Positions 9,756 to 21,345 of a DNA stretch of 64,000 bases are shown piece by piece (position 1 is the first letter of the stretch; the number at the start of each line of letters is the position of its first letter). The position numbers and the translations under genes are program-made. The stretch is from Anaspis maculata. Lineage: Eukaryota; Arthropoda; Insecta; Coleoptera; Scraptiidae. Location of the stretch: positions 4,836,001 through 4,900,000 of the forward strand of contig OX421966.1 in the NCBI GenBank assembly GCA_949128115.1, given 5' to 3'. The notes below the pieces were generated by a model. The model saw only the letters and a list, made by a program, of their open reading frames with translations. It was not told the origin of the DNA and ran no database searches.

Positions 9756-10504
9756 TTTGCAATCCGATATTAATACTTTTTTAAATTTTGTGAACGTAAC
9801 TTACAACAGAATGTCAATAAATAACATCTATTTTGTCAAAAATGATGTTTGACTGGAATCACAGCGTGACATGAGCGTGACTGATTGGTTGCCTGGTTGC
9901 CACATTCCTGGTTGCCACACTTCACTCACAGCTCCACTGGCAACCTGCAAACAACTCATCTTAGCAACTCATTGACTGGACATTCCACCTAGGAACAGCT
10001 CGTGGAATAGCTGTTTCAACCACACGCACACGCCGATTCACCCCCTGTGATTTTGTTTTATGGCTTGCAGAGTTTCAGTAAGCTCGCTTTAGCCTTATTG
10101 TGCTGTCTCCAGACCCCCTTGTTTCATCGATCATCAGTAGTGTTATCGCCGCTGGCTGGTGAGCCAATGGTTGACCTCGGCAGCTCAGCGTCTTCGTCAG
10201 ATCGTGGGGTCCACAACAGTAGGTTAGCGCTGCGCTTGATGCGAGGAAAGATGCGAGTATTTTTGGGAGGAAATGACACACACACACACGACTTCACTTG
10301 ACAGCCTCTTATACCTTTGGAGTGACGTGACAGGCCACTCTACCTCCCACGCTACTTAAATGTGTGCTTTCAAGAGTCTGTGGCGGACTGTACCATAGAA
10401 GTAGGGATTAACCTAATGTAAAGAAGGCGATTCATTCTCAGAGACTAGAATACACTCACAACGCATGCATTTTTTTAATAAATACACACCGTAGAATACT
10501 CGGA
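9756..10504. other. 5' flank of tetraspanin and unassigned spacer
   Basis: Positions 9756-9855 match the upstream regions of the other tetraspanin copies, including TTTGTCAAAAATGATGTTTGAC, and so probably hold the promoter. Further out there is only unassigned sequence, more GC-rich than its surroundings, and an (AC)6 run at about 10276-10289. Open frames at 10047-10301 on both strands overlap and have no family resemblance. Confidence 0.45.
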
Positions 10505-10720
10505 ATACCAGAGGGACCTGTGGGCGGAGCCTAACTGCGCGAATTTAGTCCATCTAGTGGTGCACTCAGATTTGCAGTGGGATTTTAGGTTCGCCTATGA
10601 CCTGGTAATGGCCCACCACTCCAGCTGACGGTGTTGCTCTCCCTATTTCAACACACGGACTGGTTCAAAACCATTTTTGTTGTTCTGTTAAGCCCCGCTC
10701 ACAGGTCCTTGTGGTGTGCC
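10505..10720. mobile_element. ~216-bp MITE with ~30-bp imperfect TIRs
   Basis: Left end ACCAGAGGGACCTGTGGGCG pairs with the inverted right end CGCTCACAGGTCCTTGTGGT, and pairing continues into AGCCTAACTG against AACAGAA...AAGCCCC. There is no coding capacity. The superfamily is not assigned because the target duplication is not clear. Confidence 0.6.
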
Positions 10721-10929
10721 GTTAACTCTACGTACAAGCTGCTTGTCTGTATCAACCTGACCCCGGACGTATAAGTCTACACGTCACATGGCGATCCTAT
10801 GCTAATGAACCTGCAAGAGGTTAAAGTGCAACGTGGAACATGTTGTATACCCACTTTCCAATCCCTACGTTCAATATACAGGGTTCTCATAAGTATTGAT
10901 GCCAAGGGCGAAAGAGGCGCGGCCAGAGT

Positions 10930-11560
10930 GAAAGGCGGAGCATAGAAAAATGCGAAGGGACTCAATAGGGCTCTTAACAACATTGAAGGAGGAAGGGAAT
11001 TCGATAGGGCAACTAGCAATCCAATAAGGTTCAAGGGTTTCCAATGGGCTCTGAATACCATAAGAAGACTAGAGGAGGCTTACTGAATTCTGAAAACCTA
11101 AAAACAATGTTTTTAAAACTCCAAATGACAAGTTTAGACAAAAGAGGACATGACGGGGGTTCGGCAGGGCTACAGATGACAGTGAAGAAAAAAAAAAGGA
11201 TCCGATAGGGCTCCGGACACAACAAAAACGCAAAATGGGAATCACTGGGATTCGGCAAAGGTGGTCAGCAGGGTTTCAAACGACATTTACTAAACAAAAA
11301 GGCTAGTAGAGCTCCCAACAGCACGAAAAAATTCAAATGAGGCTCACTAAATTTCAGATAGCGAGGAAAAATATAAGAGGGCACCCTACAGCTCCAAACA
11401 AAAACTATAAGGGGGCTTACTAGATCTCCGAAATTCACAAAACGACACATACAATGGTGCCCATTAGGCTCTAAATTATACAAGGAAGCACAAGAAGACT
11501 CACTGGAGCTCTTAAAGCAACAAGAAAGCACGATAGGGGCTATTAAAGCTTAGGCAAAAG
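10930..11560. repeat. Cryptic ~39-bp degenerate minisatellite, about 15-16 units
   Basis: A block close to ACTAGGGCTC followed by C/T.AA.A recurs at about 10968, 11007, 11046, 11085, 11120, 11166, 11208, 11247, 11270, 11308, 11350, 11389, 11424, 11467, 11506 and 11538. The step is mostly 35-43 bp and the mean about 39. Units share roughly a (G/C)ACT-AGGGCTC-x-AACA-x-AAG-AAA pattern with purine-rich spacers, but none are identical. The array is ancient. The minus-strand open frames over it follow from the bias of the repeat and are not proteins. Confidence 0.65.
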
Positions 11561-12784
11561 GCAAAAATTTCAAGTCCGCCCGCGCGACGAATTGTCCGTG
11601 GGACAGAATTTTTGGGCCACGCTCCTATGTGGACTGGTTTATGCAGAATGCAGAGGACGTGATAGAACACTGGTCGAAGATGGTCAGCATGGAACAGAGC
11701 CTATCACTACACTGCACGGTGATCACAGGTGAGTAGGTAATATTGATGTCTCAGCCAGAGTCTATAACCAAAGAGACGAATGAGTATTAACTTTGAAATA
11801 GGATTGAGTCGAGGTACCACCAGCAAGTTCGAAAGAGTAGAACAGTAGAGTGGCTCCATATTGACTGACTCATCAAGGATTGGATTCGCCAAAAACTGGT
11901 TCTCGCCTAAAGAATCTACAACAAAGAATTCATGGCTACGTAAATCTCATCAATCTTACAAGAAGTGTTTGTAAGGACCTCTTCAAATGATTGGAGGGTA
12001 GCTAGTGGTTGACGATGAATTTGGCCGTGAACAATTCAAACGGCACCTGAGACTGCCCAAATTTTGCAGGAGTAATTTTTTCTGCAAATTGAATAAGAAA
12101 TCTAAAAATGTTATCAGTTTTGGAAAAATCCTCAGGGGTGTAGGGAGTGGGGGAAAAAGGAAGCTAAAAATGTCATAAAAAGAACATGTTGGTTACTAAT
12201 TCGGAAGGCAAATTCATTTCTTCATCTATTAGTGCAAAAATCCAATATGGCGGCCATAATAAAAATGAAAGTTGACTATCATAATTTGAAATCTAGAAGG
12301 CCTGGAAAATTTCTGTTAACGTTATTCGACTCTGAGTGATCAAAAACATAAGACTATCAAGTTTGATTGAAATAGCTTGAATGGTTGGAAAGATAAAAAA
12401 TAATTTCTGGAATCAGAATTTCCAGTTTTTTTGTGATAAATCGGGAACAATCAAAATATTCAAAGTTTCTCTTCAGATTCTTGATCGCCAAAAAAATGCG
12501 TAACTTTTTCTCTGATTCAACCGACCTCGTATCTTTTACCGTTTCCAAGATACCAATGGTGAGCATCGAAATTTTCACCACCCTGTATACCTAGAAACCA
12601 TTCAACACGAAAAAAATATTTCAAAAAATTATTGATGTTCATTCACAAAAATATGGGAGTTCAAAAGTTTGGACTATGTTCCTCACTATTTTTGTTATTT
12701 GAAGAGATTTTGGGAAACTATTTGTGATGGACTTGTCAGGAAAAATTATCAACTAGTGGGTGGAGAATGAATTTTTGTTAACGA
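11561..12784. other. Spacer without recognised genes
   Basis: No protein-like frame was found. CACCCTGTATACC at about 12573-12585 looks like a transposon tip, but a matching inward tip on its left was not found. CAATATGGCGGCCATA at ~12242 is a local palindrome. Confidence 0.35.
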
Positions 12785-13121
12785 TACAGGGTGAGTCATC
12801 AATCACAAAAAATCCAGTTTTCTTCATTATAAATTCCTGTAAAATACTCCATTGGTTCCAAAAATATAATTTACAACATGGTATGATAATTTTCGTTTTC
12901 ATGGAAGAATTTTCACTGGCATTTTTTTTTCTAGGGATTTTTCAGATCTATGAATGGCCCTCAATTATTGGATAGTTTAGTGCGCACCCAGCGGTTGATA
13001 ATTTTTACTGATAAGACTATCAGGAACAGTTCCCTCAATCTATGAGCTCTCTTTTGTCTTTTTGAGTGAATTCTATCTATCACATTGGACTTGCAATGCG
13101 ATACATTTGAGACACCCTATA
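12785..13121. mobile_element. Possible ~340-bp MITE with TACAGGGTG-like tips
   Basis: TACAGGGTGAGTCATC at the left and GAGACACCCTATA at the right are imperfect inverted tips of the type seen on the mariner at 13347-26054. The interior is AT-rich and non-coding. The match is short, so the call is tentative. Confidence 0.35.
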
Positions 13122-13346
13122 GTATGTATTGTTTATACATATACAAACACAAATTTGATGAAATTTCTCTGTTACTTATACACTGGCGTGCAAAATCAAC
13201 GCAGCACTAAAATTTTGCCATAACTTTGAAATCGGTTTCCTTCTAAACCATTCGTCTGATTGGAGAAACTCTTCTTTCGAGTGAAAGGTTGATTCCTTAA
13301 GAATAACAGTGTGTAAGAAATAATCGAAAAAAGTCAGTTATGGCTA

Positions 13347-14040
13347 TACAGGGTGATTTTTTTAAAAGTTTCCACCTCCAATATTTTCCCGCACAAATTT
13401 TTTTTGCAAAAAAGCCAAAACAGGTCGATTTTCTTTTCGAGGGGGACATCTAACCAGCGTATTTTCAATCTTACTGTTTCATCCCCCTAGGCAGGGTGAC
13501 TACCCCTTCCAAAATCTCAAATGGGACTAGGGGTCAAGGTACACATTGTTTTGAAGGTCATTCAATTCTCTTTATACTGGTGCATCTAAAATGAAAATCT
13601 AACCATCCGTTCTCAAACTATGAATTTTTTAGGCCAGGAACCTTCGCTGAATAAATTTTTGTTTTTATTATGCATTGGCGTATCAAGAACCGCCAACACA
13701 CGTCTATTTCAATCAAGTATTAGGGGAAGGGGCATTTTTTGACAGATCGTTGAGATACGTACCTCTCACCCACTCCTTCGCCCCCATCAACAACCCCTTG
13801 GAAATCTGAAATGGGATATGAGCCATCTTGTGATACCTCATTTGAAAGGTTCATCAATAATTCGCCAGTGCATTCGATTCTAATAAACTCGTCAACAGGT
13901 GCCTAAAACTCAACGATCATTTTGGAAAAATTATTCAGAAAGCATTTTTATTCAATTTTTTTTTTTCTGAAAATGCAAACGTTTCAACAGACAGAAGCAA
14001 GTGGAACTGAAAGAAGTCAGTAGTCACAATCACAAAAGAT
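13347..14040 (+). repeat. Left long TIR of the DD41D mariner
   Basis: Near-identical reverse complement of 25355-26054. Shared blocks include TCCACCTCCAATATTTTCCC, CATCCCCCTAGGCAGGGTGA, CATTGGCGTATCAAGAACCG and GTTTCAACAGACAGAAGCAA. Confidence 0.92.
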
Positions 14041-14611
14041 GCTCAAAGTGACCACCGTTATTCTCCATGCAGTAGTAGAGACGATTTTCGAATTCCTGTC
14101 TCACTCTAGAGAACGTTTCTCTAGGAATCCTTCTGCATTCGTCAACTATCCGCTGTCGTAAATCTACCAAATCCACTGGCTGAGTTTTGAAGACAACAGA
14201 TTTAAGATGACCCCAGAGGAAGAAGTCGGGACTTGTCAAATCTGGTGATCGAGGTGGCCATTCTATCGCTCCACGCCTGCCAATCCAATGATTCGGAAAT
14301 CTCTGGTCGAGCCAGTTTCGCACATTGACAGCGTAATGAGGCGGGGCTTCATCTTGCTGAAAGAATAGCCCATTTTCATCCAGGATCGGATTTCCACCTT
14401 GATCACGTTGATTTTCAACTTCATCGGTTATTAAAGGATCGATGGTATTCTCCAGCAAGTCCAAATACACATCACCATTCAATGTTTGTTCAATGAATAG
14501 GGGACCGACTACCGCATCTCCAAGTATTCCTGCCCAAACATTCAATTTTTGAGGAGCTTGCGTATGTCCCTCTCTGAAAATGCGTGAATTTTCATCACTC
14601 CAATAACGCAC
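14030..14611 (-). pseudogene. Mariner-type transposase, C-terminal half
   Basis: 193 residues of the DDE/D transposase catalytic core, which cuts and rejoins the element's ends. It opens VRYWSDENSRIFREGHTQAP (the first codon is GTG, at the insertion breakpoint) and continues KLNVWAGILGD. LFFQQDEAPPHYAVNVRNWL carries the second catalytic Asp, and PPRSPDLTSPDFFLWGHLKS carries the third. Counting from QQD to the Asp of TSPD gives 41 intervening residues, hence DD41D, the spacing known from rosa-type mariners. It ends NNGGHFEHLL, then TGA, as expected. The N-terminal half lies at 24744-25244. The halves are separated by the 10.1-kb insert but are in phase, 167 plus 193 codons. Neither half has internal stops. 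Split as it is, it cannot make a full protein. Confidence 0.92.
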
Positions 14612-14616
14612 ATTTT
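14612..14616 (+). repeat. Target-site duplication ATTTT, left
   Basis: ATTTT here and at 24744-24748 border the 10.1-kb insertion. Because the element tips may include one more T/A, the duplication could be 3-5 bp. Confidence 0.75.
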
Positions 14617-15512
14617 AGTGGCGGGGTTAACGGCCAAAAATTGAATGATCTGTGCATTTTGTGATAAAAGCATGAAATTTGGCATACGTGTTCAGAAGAC
14701 CCTCTTTTGCAATTCCAGATGTGGCGCCACGCAAGATTCCGCACCAGAGGCACTGTATTGCGGTTAATATACCTGCTAGGGGTAAATTCTGCAAAGATGG
14801 TTCCCGGCCGGTCTCTGGTACCGCAGTCGGTATTTTTTAGTTCTGTTTAGCTAAAACCACATGTAGAAATGAGTGAGGAGTGCATTTTCACAAGCAAAGT
14901 TTCAAATGCTGCTTTTATACAATGTTTTAATACATTTTAAGGCCAACTTTGTTTTAGTACAGGGAACATGGTAAAAAAATTGCCAAAACCTCAGGAAAGA
15001 TATGAGCGTCCTGAAAATTTTATATTCTGTTCAGAATCAAGTGCCCTACTACATATCTGAAATTGTCAAAAATCGCACCCCGAGGCTTTGAGTTATTGGA
15101 GGGGGGTAAAAAATTGCAACTCAAAATTAAAGGTATGGAACTCGATGGAACCCGTCAATCCAATGGATGCAAATACGTCGTAGTTCGACGCATCACAACC
15201 AGTTGATACAATTTTGACACAAAAAGTGTCGATCATTGTTGAAGGGGGGTCGCGGGGGAGAGCGAAACTCGGCTGGGTGGCTCTTTTTCTTCCTGGGCCA
15301 TGAAGAATCGATCACGACAAGATTGGTCTCTTTTCCGACTAAATTCAATGTCCTAAACTTGAATCCGATGTATAAATTTGGACAAAAACAAGTTCAAACA
15401 AGTTAACTTGAGAAAACTTGTTTTTTTCTTTGACAATTTTCACAAAACTTTTTTTACTGTTAGAGGCATTCATCTTTGAAAATATCTCAGAGGACGAGGG
15501 GTTGATCACCTA
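14617..15512 (+). repeat. Left inverted arm of the 10.1-kb element
   Basis: Pairs with 24743 down to ~23885 and then, after the palindrome 23451-23884, with 23434-23450. One frame in the right arm (24163-24651, minus) mirrors the left arm and is not protein-like. Confidence 0.88.
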
Positions 15513-15529
15513 GGAAAAATGTGTACACC

Positions 15530-15772
15530 ACATTTGACATTTACCACATTTACCAGACATTTACCACATTTACCACATTTACCAGACATTTACACATTTA
15601 CCAGACATTTACACATTTACCAAACATTTACACATTTACCAGACATTTACTAGACATTTACACATTTACCAGACATTTACACATTTACCAGACATTTACT
15701 AGACATTTACACATTTACCAGACATTTACCACATTTACCGACATTTACACATTTACCAGATATTTACCTGAC
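15530..15772 (+). repeat. ACATTTACC(AG) minisatellite, left array
   Basis: Tandem mixture of ACATTTACCAG, ACATTTACC and ACATTTAC units, commonly forming a 19-bp ACATTTACACATTTACCAG. The same motif forms an array at 23103-23433 on the same strand, although the arms outside them are inverted. The frame TFTRHLHIYQTF is a by-product of the repeat. Confidence 0.95.
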
Positions 15773-16181
15773 GGTAACCAGACGGATTTTCAAAGCTCAA
15801 CTTTGAAGGGCTTCATTTTCCTCCATCCAGTGGTGAATTATTGCTACTATAACCTGGACCATCCTGTAGAAACCAAAATAATTTCAAGGTACGGGGTACG
15901 GGCGGCTATACCTTGATGCTATTGATGATATCACTTAAGTATTCGATGTTCAAGAACAACAAATAGCAAAAGCCGAAGCAAAAGCTCAGTGGAAAAGCAA
16001 AATCTTCCGCTCCGAAAAAAAGCAATTTCTTTATTAATTGATATTCCCCTTGATCGGCGCCAAAGAGCGACGCCCTCCCTGCCCTCCCCATAGAGGAGAG
16101 GTACCTACCCACGCAAGCCTGAAGGTACGCCACTGCCAATTTGAATGGCGCTTTTTTGCTAAAGCCTATATTTATTTATAG
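15773..16181. other. Interior spacer of the 10.1-kb element
   Basis: No gene or repeat was recognised. Frames on both strands are short and not family-like. Confidence 0.35.
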
Positions 16182-16854
16182 TAGGGGAGATGTGCCTGAG
16201 TTGGCATACTGTCTGAGTTGGCATAGGGCCCTTTTCCCGGGAAACTATTTGAAATACTGCGCTGCGCTCTGCTGCAATGTTGATACAACTGCTTGTCAAT
16301 GCTACCATGTCAATCGCAACGTCACTTGACGGAAGAGTATCTACGTTATTTACTAAACAAGAAAATTCAGGCTTCAAAGTTTTTCTGGTAAGTAAATGTT
16401 ATAGTCTTTATCTTCAAAATGCTCCTCTGGATCAATTTAACAAGTTGATGTATGATTTCTGGTATTATGAGCTCGTGCTCTCATTACAACCTTCAAGTGT
16501 TGGCCAAAGAAATAAATCGGCGGGAAATATAAACTTAACACAGTGCATTTCAGGACTGGTTGGCAAACCAGGGGCTTGGGCGAGATGGCATACTATGCAG
16601 AGTGTACTGGCGTCTCCAGAGCGTTAAAAAAAATTATTTGTGATATCTGCCCATAACAGGTGGAGCTCTAACCAAAAATGCCAACAAGAAAATGTTTTTC
16701 TTTCAATACACAATATTGCGCGGAAGTGGCGCTCTGGCACGGATGTCGTGCGAACTAAGAAAACAAAGAGAAGTTATCACCGCGCATGTTCAAAATTCGA
16801 CAGTGAAATTGACTTCTGTGTTTGACGTTGACGTTTTGTTGTCTGTTCAGTTTT

Positions 16855-17805
16855 ATCAGCAATAGTCCAGTAAAATGAGGCGATTTTTAGGCCGAAGTTG
16901 GAACAAATTAGGGGCAGGATGAAAAAAATATGGCAATCTAGAGGATGAAAAACTGAATAAGAAAAACCAAAATTCCATTTCCAGTCATCCCGGGAACCAT
17001 GGAAAAAAAATGGAGAAGATGGAAAAACATGCGCTGCGATCTTTCTTTTGAAACGGTGAGAGAACGGTGAGAGATGTGGAAAAACTGTCAGGGACAAAGT
17101 TGTAGGGAATTCAATAATCTACAAAAAAGTCCCTGGGGGCATATGTCTAACTCCCTCAGTTTAGCCGTTTATCGCAGTCAAAGTTGCGCGCCGGTCTAGT
17201 GAAGTGGAAAAACTGTCCGCGTGACCTTCCTTCTTGGATGCTGTGAGAACGATAAGAGATATCAAAAAGTTGTGAGTGACAAAGTTGTAGAGAATTAAAT
17301 GCTCCACTAGAAAATCTTCAAGGCCAGTTATTATCTTTCCTAGTTCAGCCGTGAACCACGTTCGAAGTTGCGCGACAATCCTGTTGATGAAGTGGTTCTT
17401 CTGGAAAACTTACAAAAACCCTAGACTCGATGAAAAAACTATAACAATGTAGAGGATGAAAAACTGGATCCAAAAAACCAAAGTTTCATTTCACACCGTT
17501 TCGGGAAATCTAAGAAAAAAAAAGAAAAAGCTGTGAAAATAGCAATTTGCACTCCCAGCTTCCTCATCAAATACTGAAATAAACGTAATAAATATGGAAA
17601 ATCTGAACAAACTAGCTTGTAGAGGGTTAAATGATCTATAGAAAATGCTGTGATGACATGTATGCATCTTTGTCGACTTAGCTGCGGAGCGCTATCAAAG
17701 TTGGGGTACATGACTAGTGACGCGTCGCATATGTGGTCAAACTGGCACGACGTTGCGGTCATTGTTCAATTGATTATAGAACATGATTGAATGATTTGGA
17801 AAAAT
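16855..17805 (+). repeat. Left arm of the fold-back element
   Basis: Contains three diverged internal repeats starting near 17095, 17277 and 17613. Pairs with 18505-19440. Confidence 0.88.
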
Positions 17806-18169
17806 TGCGTGCTTTGTTGAAAGTCTGGTAACTATTGTTGGAAATGTAACTCCGCGGATGAACGCTTTGTTATGTATAAAGTTTCTTGTTTGGCAAAATT
17901 GAAGTCGTGAGTGTCACTATATTATTTTCGTCATATTTTCATCCTAAAAATCTAGGACGAGAGACTAGGTTGCTAGGGAACTTCTGAATTTGTCGTTTCT
18001 AATCATATATTTATATCATCAAAATAGTACGAAAACAGTATCGTGACACTCAGGCTTAAAATTGAGAGAGTACTCGTATTTTGTAACACAATATGTGCGT
18101 ATATGATAGAAAAACGTGATCCACGTTAGATAATGATATGTTTTTCAACTGATTTCTGATAAACAATGA

Positions 18170-18472
18170 TCATTCAACAACAGCTCGGAGATAATAAACA
18201 TCTGTCCACCTAAACAATGGGGTTGGAAATTAAACATTTCTCTGTTGATGCCTATTAGAACCCAGGATAACGTAGCTCTCGAAAATCTGCTACGGCTGAT
18301 TTCCTGCAGATGCTTGAAAAACTGCGAGAAGCTTTGTGGATGCCGAAAAGCTAACCTCAAGTGTACCAAGTTTTGCCACCACTGCAGTGGAGCCACCTGT
18401 CTTGACGCTTCCTGCATTGTCGTTTCGGAAGACGATGATAATGACTACAATGATATTTCTAACAATAAGTAG
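18170..18472 (+). pseudogene. Cysteine-rich C-terminal tail of the unknown arthropod family
   Basis: The open frame runs from just after a TGA at 18167 to the stop at 18470-18472. It reads CPPKQWGWKLN, LLMPIRTQDNVALENLLRLI, then a cysteine cluster: SCRCLKNCEKLCGCRKANLK, CTKFCHHCSGATC. Ten or so Cys with a central CGCRKA.LKC signature suggest a zinc-binding module. I recall the same WGW...LPI.T...LL..I.C.C...C...CGCRKAGLKC order at the C-terminus of a multi-copy invertebrate family of unknown function, whose N-terminal part appears at 4581-5138 here. The codons upstream are missing, so this is an exon or fragment rather than a gene. ATG at 18248 exists but is internal to the conserved block. 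An acidic tail (EDDDNDYND) follows. It lies in the loop of a fold-back element. Family link: moderate confidence; function: unknown. Confidence 0.6.
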
Positions 18473-18504
18473 CTACCCAGACGTTAAACAAAGCACACAT
18501 TTTT

Positions 18505-19440
18505 TTCAAATCATTTGATCATGTTTTATAATCAATCAAACAATGACCACAACGTCGTGCCAGTTTGACCACATATGCGACGCGTCACGAGTCATGTACC
18601 CCAACTTTGATAGCGCTCGGTAGCTAAGTCGACAAAGATGCATACATGACATCAGGGAATTTTCTATAGATCATTCAATTCTCTACAAGCTAGTTTGTTC
18701 AGATTTTCCATATTTATTACGTTTATTTCAGTATTCAATGAGGAAGCTGCGAGTGCAAATCACTATTTTTCAAGTTTTTATTTTTTTTTCTTAGGTTTCC
18801 CGAAACGGTGTGAAATGAAACTTTGGTTTCTTAGATCCAGTTTTTCATTCTCTACATTGTCATAGTTTTTTCATCGAGTCTAGGGTTTTTGTAAGTTTTC
18901 CAGAAGAACCACTTTATCAACAGGATTGTCGCGCAACTTCGAACGTGGTTCACGGCTAAACCAGAAGAGATAATAATTGGCCTTGAAGATTTTCTAGTGG
19001 AGCATTCAATTCTCTACAACTTTGTCACTCACAATTTTTTGATATCTCTTGTCGTTCTCACAGCATCCAAGAAAGAAGGTCACGCAGACAGTTTTTCCAC
19101 TTCACTAGACCGGCGCGCAACTTTGACTGCGATAAACGGCTAAACTGGAGAAGTTAGACATATGCCCCCAGTGACTTTTTTGTAGATTATTGAATTCCCT
19201 ACAACTTTGTCCCTGACAGTTTTCACACATCTCTCACCGTTCTCTCACCGTTCCAAAAGAAAGATCGCGGCGCATGTTTTTCCATCTTCTCCATTTTTTT
19301 TCCATGGTTCCCGGGATGACTGGAAATGAAACTTTGGTTTTTCTTATTCAGTTTTTTATTCTCTACATCGCCATATTTTTTTCATCCTGCCCCTAATTTG
19401 TTCCAGGTTAAATCCTTATTTTACTGGACTACAAGTTGTG
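18505..19440 (-). repeat. Right arm of the fold-back element
   Basis: Reverse complement of 16855-17805 with scattered substitutions. Confidence 0.88.
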
Positions 19441-19540
19441 GAGTCTTCCGATTCAAAATGGATATTCGCCGGTCGAAAAAGTGTGTGCCACCCAGAGAAC
19501 TGACTGTCGTCACACCATAGTCTTTTCCGATCGAATAACT

Positions 19541-20612
19541 TTTCATGACCGGTTACACTTGGTTATAGAATTTGACGTTTGAGCGAGGATTGGTTATAAG
19601 CGGTGAAGGAAGTGCCGCCATTTTGATATCATCATCGGTTATAGGTCGCGGGAACAAAAATGGCGTGCTAAATATGGGTATATGGTATAATGTTATTCTC
19701 ACTAGTACTTGTGAATACCATTTTCTTTAGTTGTAATAAATTATATAAATGATTTATTGAACAATTGCCACTATACCAAAAAAATAATTGTGCTAAATTG
19801 TGCTTGCGCGAGCGTTTTATGTCAATTCAACGTCGAAAGAGATGCGCATTGCGCAGTTGCCATGTCAGGCATACTTGCAACGTTGCCATAGCGGGTGCCA
19901 AGGTGACGGTTATGTTACCGCGACCTATACATTCCATAACCTGGCCATGGGGCTGGTTATTGTTATGGGAGGGGAACAAATTGTGGCGGCAACAGATTTG
20001 AATTTGAAAAAAGCAGCGGTCCAGAATTTCCAAACGTCAGACGTACTTAACCTAACCTCAAAAACTTGACTTGGCGACAAGGGAAGAAGAATTGAAGACG
20101 ATGGACTCCTCTGCGATGGACCCACAAGAACATCAGGCCATCAGTCCGATGGCCGCCTATGGTTAACCCCTATGGTTCAAGTTTTGAACGGATTCTACAG
20201 GGTGTTTTCAAGCTGGTGTTACCAACTTCAGGGGGGGATTCTCTTTGCGTGAAAGTGCCATTTACGCCGTATTTAAATTGTAGCTTTTTTACCAAGCTAT
20301 CACCCTTTAATGCTGGAGTTTTCAAATTGTTTTTTAGCCGTACCTTAGATTTATTAGAGGTTTTTATTGAGATACCAATATTTCAGATAAAAACCAAAAA
20401 GTTTCCAGGAAATTAAATTTCTATTCCCTTGCCGGTACCGCCAAAGTACCGCAGAATTTTCTCCGTCAATTAAATTCACTGTTTTCCCGCCAAATGCTGA
20501 TAACCAAAGTAATAACCGCAACGTTTTAGCGAGAAATTTCATATGTCAAAAAAATGACAGTAGGTATCTCTCAATCTAATGTCAACCGCTAATAACCAAC
20601 CGGTTATAAAAA
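19541..20612. mobile_element. Possible TIR element with ACCGGTT tips
   Basis: ACCGGTTACACTTGGTTATA near 19548 and the inverted GGTTGACA...TAATAACCAACCGGTTATAA near 20575-20610 are imperfect inverted ends. GGTTAT phrases recur near both ends. No protein-like frame was found. The weak TIR keeps this tentative. Confidence 0.35.
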
Positions 20613-21345
20613 GTTATTAGCTCAATAAAAAAAGACTCATGCTGTCATCAATACAGTGCAGCACTGATTAGATAAAATATCCCCATAAAACTTCGCGGTA
20701 AATTTGAATGTTATGGTTGAAGTGTTCCATTTTTTTTTATTCCGTAATTTGGGGCATTTGGAAATGATCCCTCACATATAATGTGCTTTCATGAATAGGT
20801 TGCGAGGCTTACTTTGATTTTTCTATGTAATCACTTCTACTTGAAAACAACGCATATAGTCCGTTGAGGTTAGTTTGAGAATCATATATTTTACAGCGTA
20901 ACATACGGAAGACCCAGAACGAATCACCCCATTATTTAGCGCATGCGCTAAGCGGTTGCGCAAAATTGTGTATTGTGAACTTTTTTTTTCAGTGAAGTTT
21001 GGAAATTTTTCACACATTCTCCTTTTTGGATTCTTTTTCAACTGGAATGAGATTTTTGTATGACATTCTATTATTCTTCAATAAAGTACACTTAGTGAAA
21101 TAGTAAAGTGAAGTAGTAAAGTGGTCGTTGCTAAAGACGAGAACATAATGAATGTCAACTCACCTGCACAAAGTCAGGACAAGATGGTGTTGGCATATTA
21201 TGAGTATTTGATAGGAAATGAAAACAAAAAATTAAAAGAGCCCTACAAAGGCCCCGGAATTTCTAATACAAAATATTAGGCTTCAATTCAATGCAAATAG
21301 AATTGTTTTCTAAGCGTTAAGAAAAAAAATAAAAGCCTGAACACA
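20613..21345. other. Interior spacer, nothing recognised
   Basis: AT-rich DNA with no family-like frame and no clear terminal repeats. GCGCATGCGC at ~20940 is a short perfect palindrome. Confidence 0.35.

Larger units (their letters stand above)
16855..19440. mobile_element. Fold-back element, ~940-bp arms around a ~700-bp loop
   Basis: Left arm 16855-17805 and right arm 18505-19440 are reverse complements through most of their length. Matches include CCAGTAAAAT, AATTAGGGGCAGGATGAAAA, CATCCCGGGAACCATGGAAA, TTGCGCGCCGGTCTAGTGAA, TTCGAAGTTGCGCGACAATC, ACCACATATGCGACGCGTCA. Within each arm a ~180-bp motif (CAAAGTTGTAG.GAATT...AGTT.AGCCGT...AAGTTGCGCG) recurs about three times, a layout typical of fold-back (FB/Galileo-like) elements. 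The loop holds a cysteine-rich gene tail at 18170-18472. Confidence 0.88.

Noticed and set aside
9264..9773. 169-codon plus-strand frame antisense to the tetraspanin
   Set aside because: Shadow of the real minus-strand gene; similar shadows occur opposite 28224-28868 and 27340-27979.
16277..16627. 116-codon frame in the 5.2-kb element
   Set aside because: No family resemblance, and composition like its surroundings. Kept only as a note under the element.
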